Origin: Sphingobium sp. TKS
GTDB lineage: Bacteria > Pseudomonadota > Alphaproteobacteria > Sphingomonadales > Sphingomonadaceae
Reading direction: 5' to 3'
DNA length: 64,000 bases
NCBI RefSeq assembly: GCF_001563265.1
Contig: NZ_CP005083.1
Coordinates: forward strand, 871,001 to 935,000
The notes beneath the pieces were generated by a model, which did no database searches, was not told the DNA's origin, and saw only the letters and a list, made by a program, of their open reading frames with translations. Position 1 is the first letter of the stretch. Each line of letters begins with the position of its first letter. Of this stretch, positions 40,804-49,301 are shown piece by piece. Position numbers and translations under genes: made by a program.

Positions 40804-41745
40804 ATGAGCAATGATCTACCACAAACCCTTGGCATCGACATCTCCAAAGCAACACTCGATTGCCATGCCCACCCTGCCTCAGCTGCCCGGCAGTTCCCCA
40901 ATACCACCAAGGGCCACAAGGCGCTGATCGCATGGCTCGAACAATGGACAGTCGCGCAAATCGCCTATGAAGCAACGGGAACTTACCATCGTGCAATAGA
41001 ACAGGCGCTCGCTCACATACCCTGCGTCAGGCTCAATCCCGAACGAGCCAGGCGCTTTGCTCAGGCCACCGGCACCCTCGCCAAGACCGACCGCATCGAT
41101 GCCGCCCTGCTGGCCCGCATGGCAGCCACCGTGCAACCTCCCATCAGGCCAGCGCCATGTGCAAATCAGGTGCTGCTGGCCGAACTCATCAATGCCCGCG
41201 ACGGACTAGTTCGGGATCGTACTGCACTCAAGAACCGAGATCAGAAACTCACCATTCCTTTCCTGAAGCGCCAGTGCAGGCAGCGCCTCGACCAGATCGC
41301 ACGCCATATCGAAGCACTCGATGCTGAAATCGCCCAGATCATCGCTGCTGATCCGGCTCTGGTCCGCCGCCATAACATCCTCACCAGCATCGATGGCCTC
41401 GGAACGCTGACCGCCAATCAACTCATCGCCATCATGCCCGAACTCGGCAGCCTTGATAACAAACAGGCCGCATCACTCGCCGGTCTCGCTCCTGTCGCCA
41501 GACAGTCCGGCCAGTGGAAAGGCAAGAGCTTCATTCGAGGCGGCCGCGCAAACGTCCGCAAAGCCCTCTATATGCCTGCCCTCGTCGCTGCCCGCTTCAA
41601 CCCCAATCTCAAGGCAAAATATCGACAACTCATCGCCGGCGGAAAACCACCAAAACTCGCCATCACTGCCGTCATGAGAAAGCTCATCGTCACCGCAAAT
41701 GCCCTGCTCAAGGCAGATCGCATCTGGCGCAAATCACTCGCTTGA
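40804..41745 (+). CDS. IS110-family RNA-guided transposase
   Basis: Protein of 313 aa. N-terminal RuvC-like DEDD domain: GIDISKATLD (D), YEATGTYH (E) and TDRIDAALLARMA (D, D). The C-terminal Tnp domain shows ILTSIDGLGTLTANQLIAIM, a helix-hairpin-helix, and ASLAGLAPVARQSGQWKG with the candidate catalytic serine, then RGGRANVRKALYM. It looks intact. The upstream noncoding region probably encodes its guide RNA. Confidence 0.95.
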   Translation: MSNDLPQTLGIDISKATLDCHAHPASAARQFPNTTKGHKALIAWLEQWTVAQIAYEATGTYHRAIEQALAHIPCVRLNPERARRFAQATGTLAKTDRIDAALLARMAATVQPPIRPAPCANQVLLAELINARDGLVRDRTALKNRDQKLTIPFLKRQCRQRLDQIARHIEALDAEIAQIIAADPALVRRHNILTSIDGLGTLTANQLIAIMPELGSLDNKQAASLAGLAPVARQSGQWKGKSFIRGGRANVRKALYMPALVAARFNPNLKAKYRQLIAGGKPPKLAITAVMRKLIVTANALLKADRIWRKSLA

Positions 41746-41759
41746 CCATCACGGATACT

Positions 41760-43082
41760 CTATGGTCGCAGCAGGGTCAGCATGACCCGCAGGCCGGGGC
41801 CATTCTCCGCCAGCGTCACGCCGCCATGGTGCAGCCGCGCCACCGCTTCCACGAGCGACAGGCCCAACCCCGATCCGGGCTTGCCCCGCGCCGGGTCGAG
41901 CCGGCCGAAGCGTTTGAGCGCGGCGGCATGGCTTTCCGCCGGGATGCCGGGGCCGTTATCGGCCACGCAAATCAGCAAATGACCGTCCTCCAGCGCGGCG
42001 CTCAGGTCGATGCGGTCGCCGCCCTCCGCATAATGAAGCGCATTTTCGATGAGATTGGCGAGCGACTGGCTCACCAGTTCGCGATGGAGCGGAAAGACCA
42101 GCGATTCAGGCGCGGAAACGGTCAGCGCAAAGCCGCTATCCTCCACCAGCGGGCCATAGATTTCGCCCACGTCGCGCAGCAATTCCCCGACATGGGTGTC
42201 GCGCCGCTGATCGCCGCCAAAGCCCGCCTCGGTCCGGCTGATCAGCAGCGCCGTGGTCAGCATGGAGCGCAGCGTCTGCGCCTCATGATGCACCTTTTCC
42301 AACGCATCGAGCGCGATGTCGTCGCGCGTCTGGGCGCTGGCCTGTTCGACGACGGAGATCAGGCGCGTCACCGGCGACTTGAGGTCATGGGCCAACCCGT
42401 CGGTCATCATCCGGAGCTGCGTGACCAGCGTGTCGATCCGCTCCAGCATGGCGTTGATCGATGCCCCAAGCCGGTCGAAGGCGTCGCCGCTACCGTCTGT
42501 CGGCACCCGCCGGTCGAGCGCGCCCACCGCGACATCATTGGCGGTCTGCGCGATGTCGGACACTTGCCGCGCCAATATGCGGCCCAGCATGATGGCGATG
42601 CCCAGCGCCAGCACCAGGCTCATGATGAAGGCGACGCTCAGCGCCTCCTCATAGATGCGCGCCAGTTGCAGGCTGTTGGAAATGACCATGCCGGTCAGCA
42701 ATTGCCCGCCGCCCTTCAGCTTCACGGGGATGACGCCGATCGGCTCCGGCTCGTCGCGGCCGATGCGGTAGAGCGATATGATCCGCCAGCGTCCGTCGGC
42801 GGACAGGCTGGCGGGCCAGGCGCCCAGATTGCCGCTGACCGGGCGCCCCGCCGCATCGGTCTGCAGCAGCACGGCGCGTTCCCCCTCCACACCGCGGAAG
42901 CGGCGCGCGATTTCGCTGCGCAGGGCCGCCGCGCCGCCGCTTCGATGGAGGGCGAGCAGGTCGTCGCGGGTATCCTCCACCGCCTGCTGGTCGGCGGCGA
43001 CGACGGTGCGCTGGCTCGCCTGCTGGACGAACAGCAGCACGCCGCCCGTCACCAGGAACTGGCAGAGGAAGGCCAGGCCCAC
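41760..43082 (-). CDS. Sensor histidine kinase
   Basis: Inner-membrane kinase of 440 aa: TM1 at ~1-20 (LCQFLVTGGVLLFV), periplasmic sensor ~21-145, TM2 ~146-167, HAMP, DHp with the phosphorylated His232 in LAHDLKSPVTRL, and HATPase motifs (NLIENALHYA, VADNGPGIP, GSGLGLSLVEAV). Start at GTG 43082 is uncertain: the frame is open to 43199 and reads SRRWFAFARSTIGRF upstream, which may be the real N-terminus, but no normal start codon is present there. Pairs with the response regulator directly upstream. Its 3' end abuts the IS110 element. Confidence 0.92.
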   Translation of the reverse strand: MGLAFLCQFLVTGGVLLFVQQASQRTVVAADQQAVEDTRDDLLALHRSGGAAALRSEIARRFRGVEGERAVLLQTDAAGRPVSGNLGAWPASLSADGRWRIISLYRIGRDEPEPIGVIPVKLKGGGQLLTGMVISNSLQLARIYEEALSVAFIMSLVLALGIAIMLGRILARQVSDIAQTANDVAVGALDRRVPTDGSGDAFDRLGASINAMLERIDTLVTQLRMMTDGLAHDLKSPVTRLISVVEQASAQTRDDIALDALEKVHHEAQTLRSMLTTALLISRTEAGFGGDQRRDTHVGELLRDVGEIYGPLVEDSGFALTVSAPESLVFPLHRELVSQSLANLIENALHYAEGGDRIDLSAALEDGHLLICVADNGPGIPAESHAAALKRFGRLDPARGKPGSGLGLSLVEAVARLHHGGVTLAENGPGLRVMLTLLRP

Positions 43083-43196
43083 GAACCGCCCGATGGTCGA
43101 GCGGGCAAAGGCGAACCAGCGGCGGGAGGGGAGGTTTTTAGCGATTGCTCCTTGGGCTCCTAGCCATGACGTAACACTAATGGCAAACGATCCGCC

Positions 43197-43895
43197 CTAA
43201 TTCTCCGGCCCCAGCCGATACCCCATGCCGCGCACCGTATGCAGCAGCGGCCTGGAACCACCGGCCTCGCCGCCTTCGTCCAGCTTGCGGCGCAGGCGGC
43301 TGACATGCACGTCGATGACGTTCGTACCCGGATCGAAATGATAATCCCACACCCCTTCCAGCAGCATGGTGCGCGTCACCACCTGATCGGGATGGCGCAG
43401 GAAGAATTCCAGCAGGCGGAACTCGCGCGGTTGCAGGTCGATGGTGCGCGATCCCCGCTTCACCCGGCGGGAGAGCAGGTCCATCTCCAGATCCTCATGG
43501 CGCAAATTGGTGACGACCGCGCTGCCGCTGCCACCCCGGCGCAGCAGCAACTGCACGCGGGCCAGTAACTCGGCAAAGGCGAAGGGTTTCACCAGATAAT
43601 CGTCGGCGCCGTTGGTCAACCCTTCCACCCGGTCCTCCGGCGTGCCAAGCGCGGACAGGATGATGACCGGCGTCTCGATCCCCGCGGCGCGCAGCGCCTT
43701 CAGCATCGCCATGCCGTCCATCGCCGGCATCATCCGGTCGAGGATGATCGCGCCATAGCTGCCGTCGCTCGCCAGGAACAGGCCGTCGCGGCCATTGTCC
43801 GCCTGGTCGACGGTGAAGCCCGCCTCGCTCATGCCCTTGGCGACATAGGCGGCGGTGGCGGCGTCATCCTCCACCACCAATATCTTGTGGCTCAT
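43197..43895 (-). CDS. OmpR-family response regulator
   Basis: Protein of 232 aa: a receiver domain with acidic pocket D10/D11, phospho-acceptor Asp53 (AIILDRMMPAMDG) and Lys in DDYLVKPFAF; a C-terminal winged helix (IDLQPREFRLLEFFLRHPDQ, NVIDVHVSRLRRKLDEG, VRGMGYRLG). Start at 43895 follows AGGGGGAC and overlaps the PDZ gene stop by 4 bp. Forms one operon with the histidine kinase downstream and probably senses an envelope or metal signal. Confidence 0.94.
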   Translation of the reverse strand: MSHKILVVEDDAATAAYVAKGMSEAGFTVDQADNGRDGLFLASDGSYGAIILDRMMPAMDGMAMLKALRAAGIETPVIILSALGTPEDRVEGLTNGADDYLVKPFAFAELLARVQLLLRRGGSGSAVVTNLRHEDLEMDLLSRRVKRGSRTIDLQPREFRLLEFFLRHPDQVVTRTMLLEGVWDYHFDPGTNVIDVHVSRLRRKLDEGGEAGGSRPLLHTVRGMGYRLGPEN

Positions 43896-44293
43896 CGTCC
43901 CCCTTCCGGCCGGTCCAGCATCACCACGCGCATGTGATCCGCATGTTTCAGCCCCAACGCTATCCGTGGCTGGGGATGGTGTAACAGATAGGCGCTGGCC
44001 TGATCCAGCGAACTGATCGGCGTGCCGTTCAGGCTGACCACGCCGTCCCCGACGCTGATGCCCAGCCGTGCCGCCTGGCCATCGGTTTCCATGCTGGTGA
44101 CGATGACGCCGGGATGACCGTCCGTCAGGGTCACGCCGGGCAGGGCGCGGGCCTTGGCCGCGGCCGCTTCGAAATGGCCGTCCGTGGCGCGGCGCAGGTG
44201 CAGGAAGAAGGCGCCGCTCATCAGCAGCGCGCACAGGGCAAGCCCGGCCAGCAGCAATCCGGTGGCGTTCCTGTCGATCGAGCGCTTTGCCAT
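43892..44293 (-). CDS. Membrane-anchored PDZ-domain protein
   Basis: Protein of 133 aa: one N-terminal membrane anchor (ATGLLLAGLALCALLMSGAF) and a periplasmic PDZ-like domain (~60-125) with GVIVTSMETDGQAARLGISV, GDGVVSLNGTPISSLDQASA, as in the type found in HtrA or GspC proteins. No protease domain. It overlaps the response-regulator gene by 4 bp, so it is co-produced with the two-component system and may present a ligand or modulate the kinase. An upstream start at 44317 is also possible. Confidence 0.75.
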   Translation of the reverse strand: MAKRSIDRNATGLLLAGLALCALLMSGAFFLHLRRATDGHFEAAAAKARALPGVTLTDGHPGVIVTSMETDGQAARLGISVGDGVVSLNGTPISSLDQASAYLLHHPQPRIALGLKHADHMRVVMLDRPEGGR

Positions 44294-44320
44294 CCGCCTC
44301 ACTCCCCCGTCTCGCAAGGG

Positions 44321-44355
44321 CCGGGGAAGGATGTCGGGAGTCCATCCTTCCCCGG
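44321..44355 (-). terminator. Strong hairpin between His-rich gene and PDZ gene
   Basis: CCGGGGAAGGATG (44321-44333) pairs perfectly with CATCCTTCCCCGG (44343-44355), loop 9 nt. It lies just beyond the stop of the His-rich gene, in a position to terminate most transcripts or set unequal expression of the downstream two-component genes. No T-run. Confidence 0.55.
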
Positions 44356-44366
44356 ATGTGCTGACG

Positions 44367-44651
44367 TCAGGACGATTTCGGCGCGGGCCTGGCCTTCATG
44401 GCGTGATGGGCGGCATGGGTCATGTGATGCGGCCGGTGATGCGCTGCCATCTTGCGATGATGGGAGATTTTGCGATGGGACGGGCGCATGGCGGCGTGGT
44501 GCATCATGTCGTGCGATGAGCCCATGCATTCGTCCGTCACGCTTTTCGAGCAGGGCGGATAGGATTTGGGCGCGCTGGGGGCAGGCTGTGCCATGGCGCC
44601 CGTGCCCAGGCCCAGCCCCAGGGCGACGAGAGGGAAGATCAGATATTTCAT
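44367..44651 (-). CDS. Small secreted histidine/methionine-rich protein
   Basis: Protein of 94 aa: signal peptide (KYLIFPLVALGLGLGTGAMA-Q), two cysteines (YPPCSKSVTDEC), then a His/Met-rich tail (SSHDMMHHAAM, SHRKISHHRKMAAHHRPHH). This composition suggests periplasmic binding of a soft or transition metal such as copper, which is inference. It is the first gene before the PDZ/response regulator/kinase genes on the same strand, and could be the target or sensor accessory of that system. Confidence 0.75.
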   Translation of the reverse strand: MKYLIFPLVALGLGLGTGAMAQPAPSAPKSYPPCSKSVTDECMGSSHDMMHHAAMRPSHRKISHHRKMAAHHRPHHMTHAAHHAMKARPAPKSS

Positions 44652-44748
44652 GGATCGTCTCCTTCACTTTCCGGCGGCATGACATCTGCCTTTCTGCCGC
44701 CGGATGAAGGATGATGCTCATGGGGAGCCAAGTCATGTTAAGCTTTGT

Positions 44749-47700
44749 TCATGCCCCGGACGGAACGGGCGCGACGGCGACCCGCCCGGTCCGCTCCAGC
44801 TTACCCCAGCCCACGACCCAGCCGCCAATGGCCGAGGCGATGGCCCGCACCACCACCCAATACATGATCTGGCGATAGACGAAGCGCTGCGCGACCAGCA
44901 GATGCGGCGGATAACCCACGTCGCGATTGTCGAGCGCATAGGCGACCCAGCCGCAGAGCACGTCGATGCTGGTGAAGGCCAGCCAGTAAAGCCCCATGGT
45001 CCACACGTCGTTGCTGGTCTGCGCCCAGCCATGCTGATGCACCCGGACGATGGTGCCGATGATCGAGGTGACGAGCGCCAGATCGATGAGGGGAGAGATG
45101 GCGGCGAACAATATCTGGAACAGCCAGGCTTGCGGCAAACCGACCAGAGCAAGCCCCGTGGGCCGCCGATCGCGCAGGATGCGGCGATGCTTCCACAGGC
45201 ATTGCAGCGTGCCGAACGCCCAGCGATAGCGTTGCTTGGCGAGCGTCCTGAAGCTTTCGGGCGCTTCGGTCCAGGCGACGGCTTCGGGATCGTAGGTGAC
45301 GCGCCAGCCTGCGCGCTGGATCGCGATGGTCAGATCCTGATCCTCCGCCAGCGTATTTTCGGGATAGCCGCCCACCGCGTCCAGCGCCGCCCGCCGCCAC
45401 GCGCCGACCGCGCCCGGCACGACCGTCATGGCGTCGAATCCGGCCAGGGCGCGGCGCTCCAGATTCTGCGCGGTGATATATTCGACCGCCTGCCAGCGGG
45501 TGACGAGGTTGACCCGATTGCCGACCCGCGCATCGCCCGCGACAGCGCCGATGGCCGGATCAGCGAACCAGCGGGCAAGGCGGGTTATGGTCCACGGCTC
45601 GAACTGGGTATCGGCGTCGAGGGCGATGACGATCTCGCCCGTGGCCTCGCGCAAGGCCCGGTTGAGCGCCGCCGCCTTGCCGCCATTGGGGAGCGTCAGC
45701 AGCGTCACGCGGGGATCGCCGGCAAAGGCCTGCGCGACGATGGCGCTGGTCGCATCCTTCGATCCATCGTCCGCGACGATCAGTTGCAGCGCCGGATAGT
45801 CGCTGGCCAGCACGCGGCGGACCGAGGTTTCGATGACCCGCGCCTCATTATAGGCGGGGATGATGACCGAAACGGTCGGCTGATATTCCGGCGGCACAGG
45901 CCGTCCCCGCCGCGCCTGGAACCAGGCGAGCAGCGTCATCAGCACCGCCCGCGCCAGCCCCAGCGAGATCGCGACATAGAAAATCCAGCCAAGCAGCGCG
46001 GAAAGCGCCGCCAGAACCACGAACACGGCGACATCCACGCGCACCGCCAGCAGGTCGCTGGCCTTGACCAGCGGCATGGCGGCCTGCGCGGGAAGCCCGG
46101 CAAGCTGCGACACCGGCACGAAGCGATAACCCTCCGCCCTCAACTGCGCGATGATCCGGGGCAGCGCCTCCACCGTCTGCGACCGTTCGCCGCCGCCATC
46201 GTGCAGCAGGATGACATTTTCCGATCGGTCGGCGCTGTTCGAATGCACCTGATCGATCACCTGCCGCACGATCGCGTCGGTCCCGGGGCGCTGCCAGTCA
46301 TTGGGATCGACGTGCAGGCCGACCACCGTATAACCCAGCTTCTGCGCCGCCAGCGCCGGTTCCAGTTCGTCCGCCGTGGTCGGCTCCGCATCCCCGAAAT
46401 AGGGGGCGCGGAACAGCCGCATGCTGTGCCCGGTATAGGCCTGCACCAGCCGCTGCGTGGCGTTGAGCTGCAACCGGGTCGGCTCCTCGGACCAGGTGGC
46501 GAGGTTGGGGTGGTCGTAGGTGTGGTTGCCGATCTCATCCCCGTCCGCGACGATCCGTTGCAGCAGCCCCGGATGTTCCAGCGCATTTTCCCCGATCACG
46601 AAGAAGGTCGCGGGCGTATGCATCTGCTCCAGCACTTTCAGGATTTTCGGCGTCCAGTCCGCATCCGGCCCGTCGTCGAAGGTCAGCGCCAGCATCTTCG
46701 GATGCTGCGCGCCGGTGCGCTGTACCTGATAGGGCGTTGGCAGCGCATCATAGTTTTCATGCTCGATCGCCCCCTGCGGCCCGAAGGCGACGGCGCGATG
46801 GCCCTCCGTCGGCGTGGCGGTGATCCGCAATATCTCGCCCGCCCCCTCGACATCGGTGCTGAGCATACTCGTTACGATACTCAGGTTCGGGCGGCCGCCA
46901 TTGCGCCAGGCGGTCAGGTCCGCCCAGATGCCGGGGTCTTCGCTGCCCAGCCGCCACAAGGCGACGCTCTGGATGCCGAGGCGCTTCAGCACCAGCAGTT
47001 CGTTCCAGCTCGCGGCGGCGTCCAGCATCCAGATCTGGTGGCGCTGCCCCGCCTCGTCATAGGCGAAGCCCGCATTGCCGCTGGCCGCGTCGTAAAGCGG
47101 GCGCGCATCGCTGTCATGCGCGGCGAGCCAGGCTTCGTCCAGCGATAGCGCATCGGCGGTGCTGCGGCCTTCGGCGCCATGCCAGTCATAGGCATAGCTG
47201 CCGAGCGCGACGATGATGTGATTGGCGCCGATCTCGTGCAAGGCGATCTCCGCCTGCCGCGCGAACCAGCCCTGCGCGGCGATCGGACCGGGCTCGCCGC
47301 CCTGCCAATGCTGGTCGTAATCCATCAGGATCACCCGGTCGGCCACGGCGGCGAAGCGGGCGAGCGGCCAGCCTTCCTCGCCGGCGGGCACGGTCAGCGC
47401 GATTTTCGTGCCATGGGGCATGGCGGCGCGCAGCATGTGGAGGAAGCGCAGATAGCCGGGCATGGCGCTGCCCGGCAGCGATTCGAAGTCCATGACCATG
47501 CCGGCCTCATGGCGGCGCGCGACATAAGCGCCGAGCTGCCGGGCGAGCGCCTGCGCGGCGGCGGGATCGCGCAGCAGTTGCGCCGCGCCCGCGCCGTCCC
47601 AGCTTTCCTTGCCGATATTCTGCACCATCGGCAGCACCTTGGGCGGACGGGGCATGGCGGCGATCATGCGGTCGAACGCCGGATCGGTCGCGACATGGAT

Positions 47701-48078
47701 CGGCTTGCCGGGGCCGGGCACGGCGATCAGCGCGGGCACCACCCAGTCGAGCTGTCCGACATGGCGGCGCAGCGACGCAATGCTGCTTTCTTCGCCGGGA
47801 ACGTAGAAGCCGACATTCAGCGGCCGGGCCTGGACCTGATGCTTGCCCCAATGCGGCAGCCATTTGGCGATGTCCCGGCGCAGGGTGGAGATGCCCGACA
47901 GGCGCGCCGCATGGGGCTGAGGAAGCGGCAGGGCGAGATCGCGCTCCGACGGCACGGCGACCAGCGTGGTGGCAAAGGCGATGGCGGCGAGCAGGATCGA
48001 AAGCAATCCGCCCGCCAGCAGGCGCCGCGCCCAAAGCCCCCTGCGGCCGGTGGGATCGAAGAAGATCGGTCTGCTCAT
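44749..48078 (-). CDS. GH18-like / NodB deacetylase / GT2 glycosyltransferase fusion
   Basis: Trifunctional membrane protein of 1109 aa. An N-terminal TM (~20-42) precedes a GH18-like domain (~85-390) with the catalytic-type strand GMVMDFESLPG (D197, E199) and ILMDYDQHW. A NodB polysaccharide deacetylase (~455-665) follows, with TFDDGPD (466-472) and metal ligands HTYDH (519-523). Then come TM segments (~680-720) and a GT2 processive glycosyltransferase (~735-1000) with SVIIPAYNEAR, ALDADTQFEP, AEDQDLT (911-917) and QRYRW (949-953). C-terminal TM helices end the protein. It likely builds and trims an N-acetylglucosamine-type polysaccharide, resembling PgaC plus PgaB activities in one chain. 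Single gene; product inferred. Confidence 0.9.
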   Translation of the reverse strand: MSRPIFFDPTGRRGLWARRLLAGGLLSILLAAIAFATTLVAVPSERDLALPLPQPHAARLSGISTLRRDIAKWLPHWGKHQVQARPLNVGFYVPGEESSIASLRRHVGQLDWVVPALIAVPGPGKPIHVATDPAFDRMIAAMPRPPKVLPMVQNIGKESWDGAGAAQLLRDPAAAQALARQLGAYVARRHEAGMVMDFESLPGSAMPGYLRFLHMLRAAMPHGTKIALTVPAGEEGWPLARFAAVADRVILMDYDQHWQGGEPGPIAAQGWFARQAEIALHEIGANHIIVALGSYAYDWHGAEGRSTADALSLDEAWLAAHDSDARPLYDAASGNAGFAYDEAGQRHQIWMLDAAASWNELLVLKRLGIQSVALWRLGSEDPGIWADLTAWRNGGRPNLSIVTSMLSTDVEGAGEILRITATPTEGHRAVAFGPQGAIEHENYDALPTPYQVQRTGAQHPKMLALTFDDGPDADWTPKILKVLEQMHTPATFFVIGENALEHPGLLQRIVADGDEIGNHTYDHPNLATWSEEPTRLQLNATQRLVQAYTGHSMRLFRAPYFGDAEPTTADELEPALAAQKLGYTVVGLHVDPNDWQRPGTDAIVRQVIDQVHSNSADRSENVILLHDGGGERSQTVEALPRIIAQLRAEGYRFVPVSQLAGLPAQAAMPLVKASDLLAVRVDVAVFVVLAALSALLGWIFYVAISLGLARAVLMTLLAWFQARRGRPVPPEYQPTVSVIIPAYNEARVIETSVRRVLASDYPALQLIVADDGSKDATSAIVAQAFAGDPRVTLLTLPNGGKAAALNRALREATGEIVIALDADTQFEPWTITRLARWFADPAIGAVAGDARVGNRVNLVTRWQAVEYITAQNLERRALAGFDAMTVVPGAVGAWRRAALDAVGGYPENTLAEDQDLTIAIQRAGWRVTYDPEAVAWTEAPESFRTLAKQRYRWAFGTLQCLWKHRRILRDRRPTGLALVGLPQAWLFQILFAAISPLIDLALVTSIIGTIVRVHQHGWAQTSNDVWTMGLYWLAFTSIDVLCGWVAYALDNRDVGYPPHLLVAQRFVYRQIMYWVVVRAIASAIGGWVVGWGKLERTGRVAVAPVPSGA

Positions 48079-48299
48079 GGTTCGCGCTGTCGCCCTGTTT
48101 TAGGGGTCCGCCTTTACGCGCCAGGCCTTGCCGGGCCGATGAGCCGTTCATGAAATATTGGTCATGATCGGGAGTGGGGGAGGATTTTATGTCCGCCCAA
48201 TCAAGCTTTTCTACCCCCTCGATCAGCAAAGCTTGAAAGACAAATCTCTACCTGCAAACTAGATAAGAAGCCGTCTCGATTCGGCAGGGGAGAGGACAG
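48079..48299. other. Noncoding gap
   Basis: Promoter region for the GH18-NodB-GT2 gene (minus) and possibly the small gene at 48300 (plus). I see no repeats or clear operators. Confidence 0.3.
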
Positions 48300-48479
48300 A
48301 TGGAATGGCGCTCGGCAATCGGTCGGCATTGGGGTCGCTGGAGCGACGCCATGAAGCGTGAATTGCTGCGGGAGCCGGACCGCGTCCTGATCGATCGCGG
48401 GCCTGACGCCGTCGCGCTCATGCAGGACAACGCCAGCGATAGGGCGGAGATTTTGGAACCGTCGCTCGATCTGCGGTGA
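48300..48479 (+). CDS. Small conserved-looking protein (59 aa)
   Basis: ATG at 48300 after GGGGAGAGGACAG, reading MEWRSAIGRHWGRW, then KRELLREPDRVLIDRGPDAV and ending in TGA at 48479. Coherent composition and a good ribosome-binding site suggest a real small gene. No family recognised. A frame on the opposite strand covers the same DNA and looks like a shadow. Confidence 0.45.
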   Translation: MEWRSAIGRHWGRWSDAMKRELLREPDRVLIDRGPDAVALMQDNASDRAEILEPSLDLR

Positions 48480-48582
48480 AAATGCTCTAACGGGCTTGTC
48501 CTTCCCGACTCCGCTTCCGATATCGCGGCCATCGTCCGGACGGCTTTCGCGCCGCTCCATCCATGGATTTCAGGGAGATATT

Positions 48583-49176
48583 ATGTCAGCCACCGCCCGC
48601 GCCGTGACCCGCGCCGTCGAACCGCTTTTCCTTGACCGCTGGTCGCCGCGCGCCTTCGATTCCTCCGTGATCCCGCAGGAGGATCTGGACACCATCTTCG
48701 ACGCCACCCGTTGGGCGCCCTCCGCCTTCAACTATCAGCCCTGGCGCCTGCTCTACGCCACCCGCGACAGCGCCGACTGGAACCGCTTTCTGGGCGTGCT
48801 GCTGCCCTTCAACCAGAGCTGGGTGCAGAATGCCTCGGCGCTGGTCTACATCCTGTCCGACACGCTGATCGCCGCGCCGGGTTCGGAAGAGGCCAAGCCC
48901 TCGCACAGCCACAGCTTCGACGCGGGCGCGGCCTGGGCGCTGCTGGCGTTGCAGGCGACGCGGCTCGGCTATCACAGCCACGCCATGACCGGCGTCGATT
49001 TCGACAAGGCGCGGGTGGAACTGGGCGTGCCCGACCGTTTCCGCATCGAAGCCGCCGTCGCGATCGGCCGCATCGCGGACAAGGCGATCCTGCCCGAAGC
49101 GCTCCAGTCACGCGAAGCGCCGAGCGGCCGCAAGGATATCGCGGAGTTCGTCACGGCGGGCAATTTCCCGGCGTAA
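48583..49176 (+). CDS. Nitroreductase family protein
   Basis: FMN-dependent oxidoreductase of 197 aa. N-terminal SPRAFDSSVIPQEDLDTIFDA and APSAFNYQPWRLLYATR are the nitroreductase FMN-binding pattern; the C-terminal EAAVAIGRIADK completes the fold. Expected to reduce nitro or quinone compounds with NAD(P)H. Start at 48583 after GGGAG. Stands alone; a 66-bp palindromic repeat lies after it. Confidence 0.92.
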   Translation: MSATARAVTRAVEPLFLDRWSPRAFDSSVIPQEDLDTIFDATRWAPSAFNYQPWRLLYATRDSADWNRFLGVLLPFNQSWVQNASALVYILSDTLIAAPGSEEAKPSHSHSFDAGAAWALLALQATRLGYHSHAMTGVDFDKARVELGVPDRFRIEAAVAIGRIADKAILPEALQSREAPSGRKDIAEFVTAGNFPA

Positions 49177-49212
49177 GGCGGGATAGAGTCGCTTAAATCT
49201 TATTTGCACACC

Positions 49213-49278
49213 GTGCTCCTGCGAAGGCAGGAGCCCAGTTCCAACGTCTGATCTGGGTTCCCGCCTCCGCAGGAACGC
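49213..49278. repeat. 66-bp palindromic repeat, copy 2
   Basis: GTGCTCCTGCGAAGGCAGGA at 49213 with the complementary arm ending 49278 (CTGGGTTCCCGCC then TCCGCAGGAAC). Same length and left arm as copy 1 at 30492-30557, with a few changes in the right arm. A half copy (TGCTTCTGCCGTCGCAGGAG) appears near 35147. Located between convergent nitroreductase and anti-sigma genes. Confidence 0.75.
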
Positions 49279-49301
49279 GGTGCTGCATGAAGCCCCCCCC
49301 C

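Larger units (their letters stand above)
40600..41758 (+). mobile_element. IS110-family element (approximate ends)
   Basis: Comprises the transposase gene (40804-41745) and about 200 bp of upstream noncoding DNA containing a perfect 30-bp palindrome (40637-40666). IS110 elements lack the inverted terminal repeats and target duplications that would define ends, so the boundaries are estimates. The right end lies within 15 bp of the sensor kinase stop codon at 41760. Confidence 0.7.

Noticed and set aside
44704..47148. 814-aa open frame opposite the GH18-NodB-GT2 gene
   Set aside because: Antisense to all three conserved domains; Arg/Gln/His-rich shadow composition.
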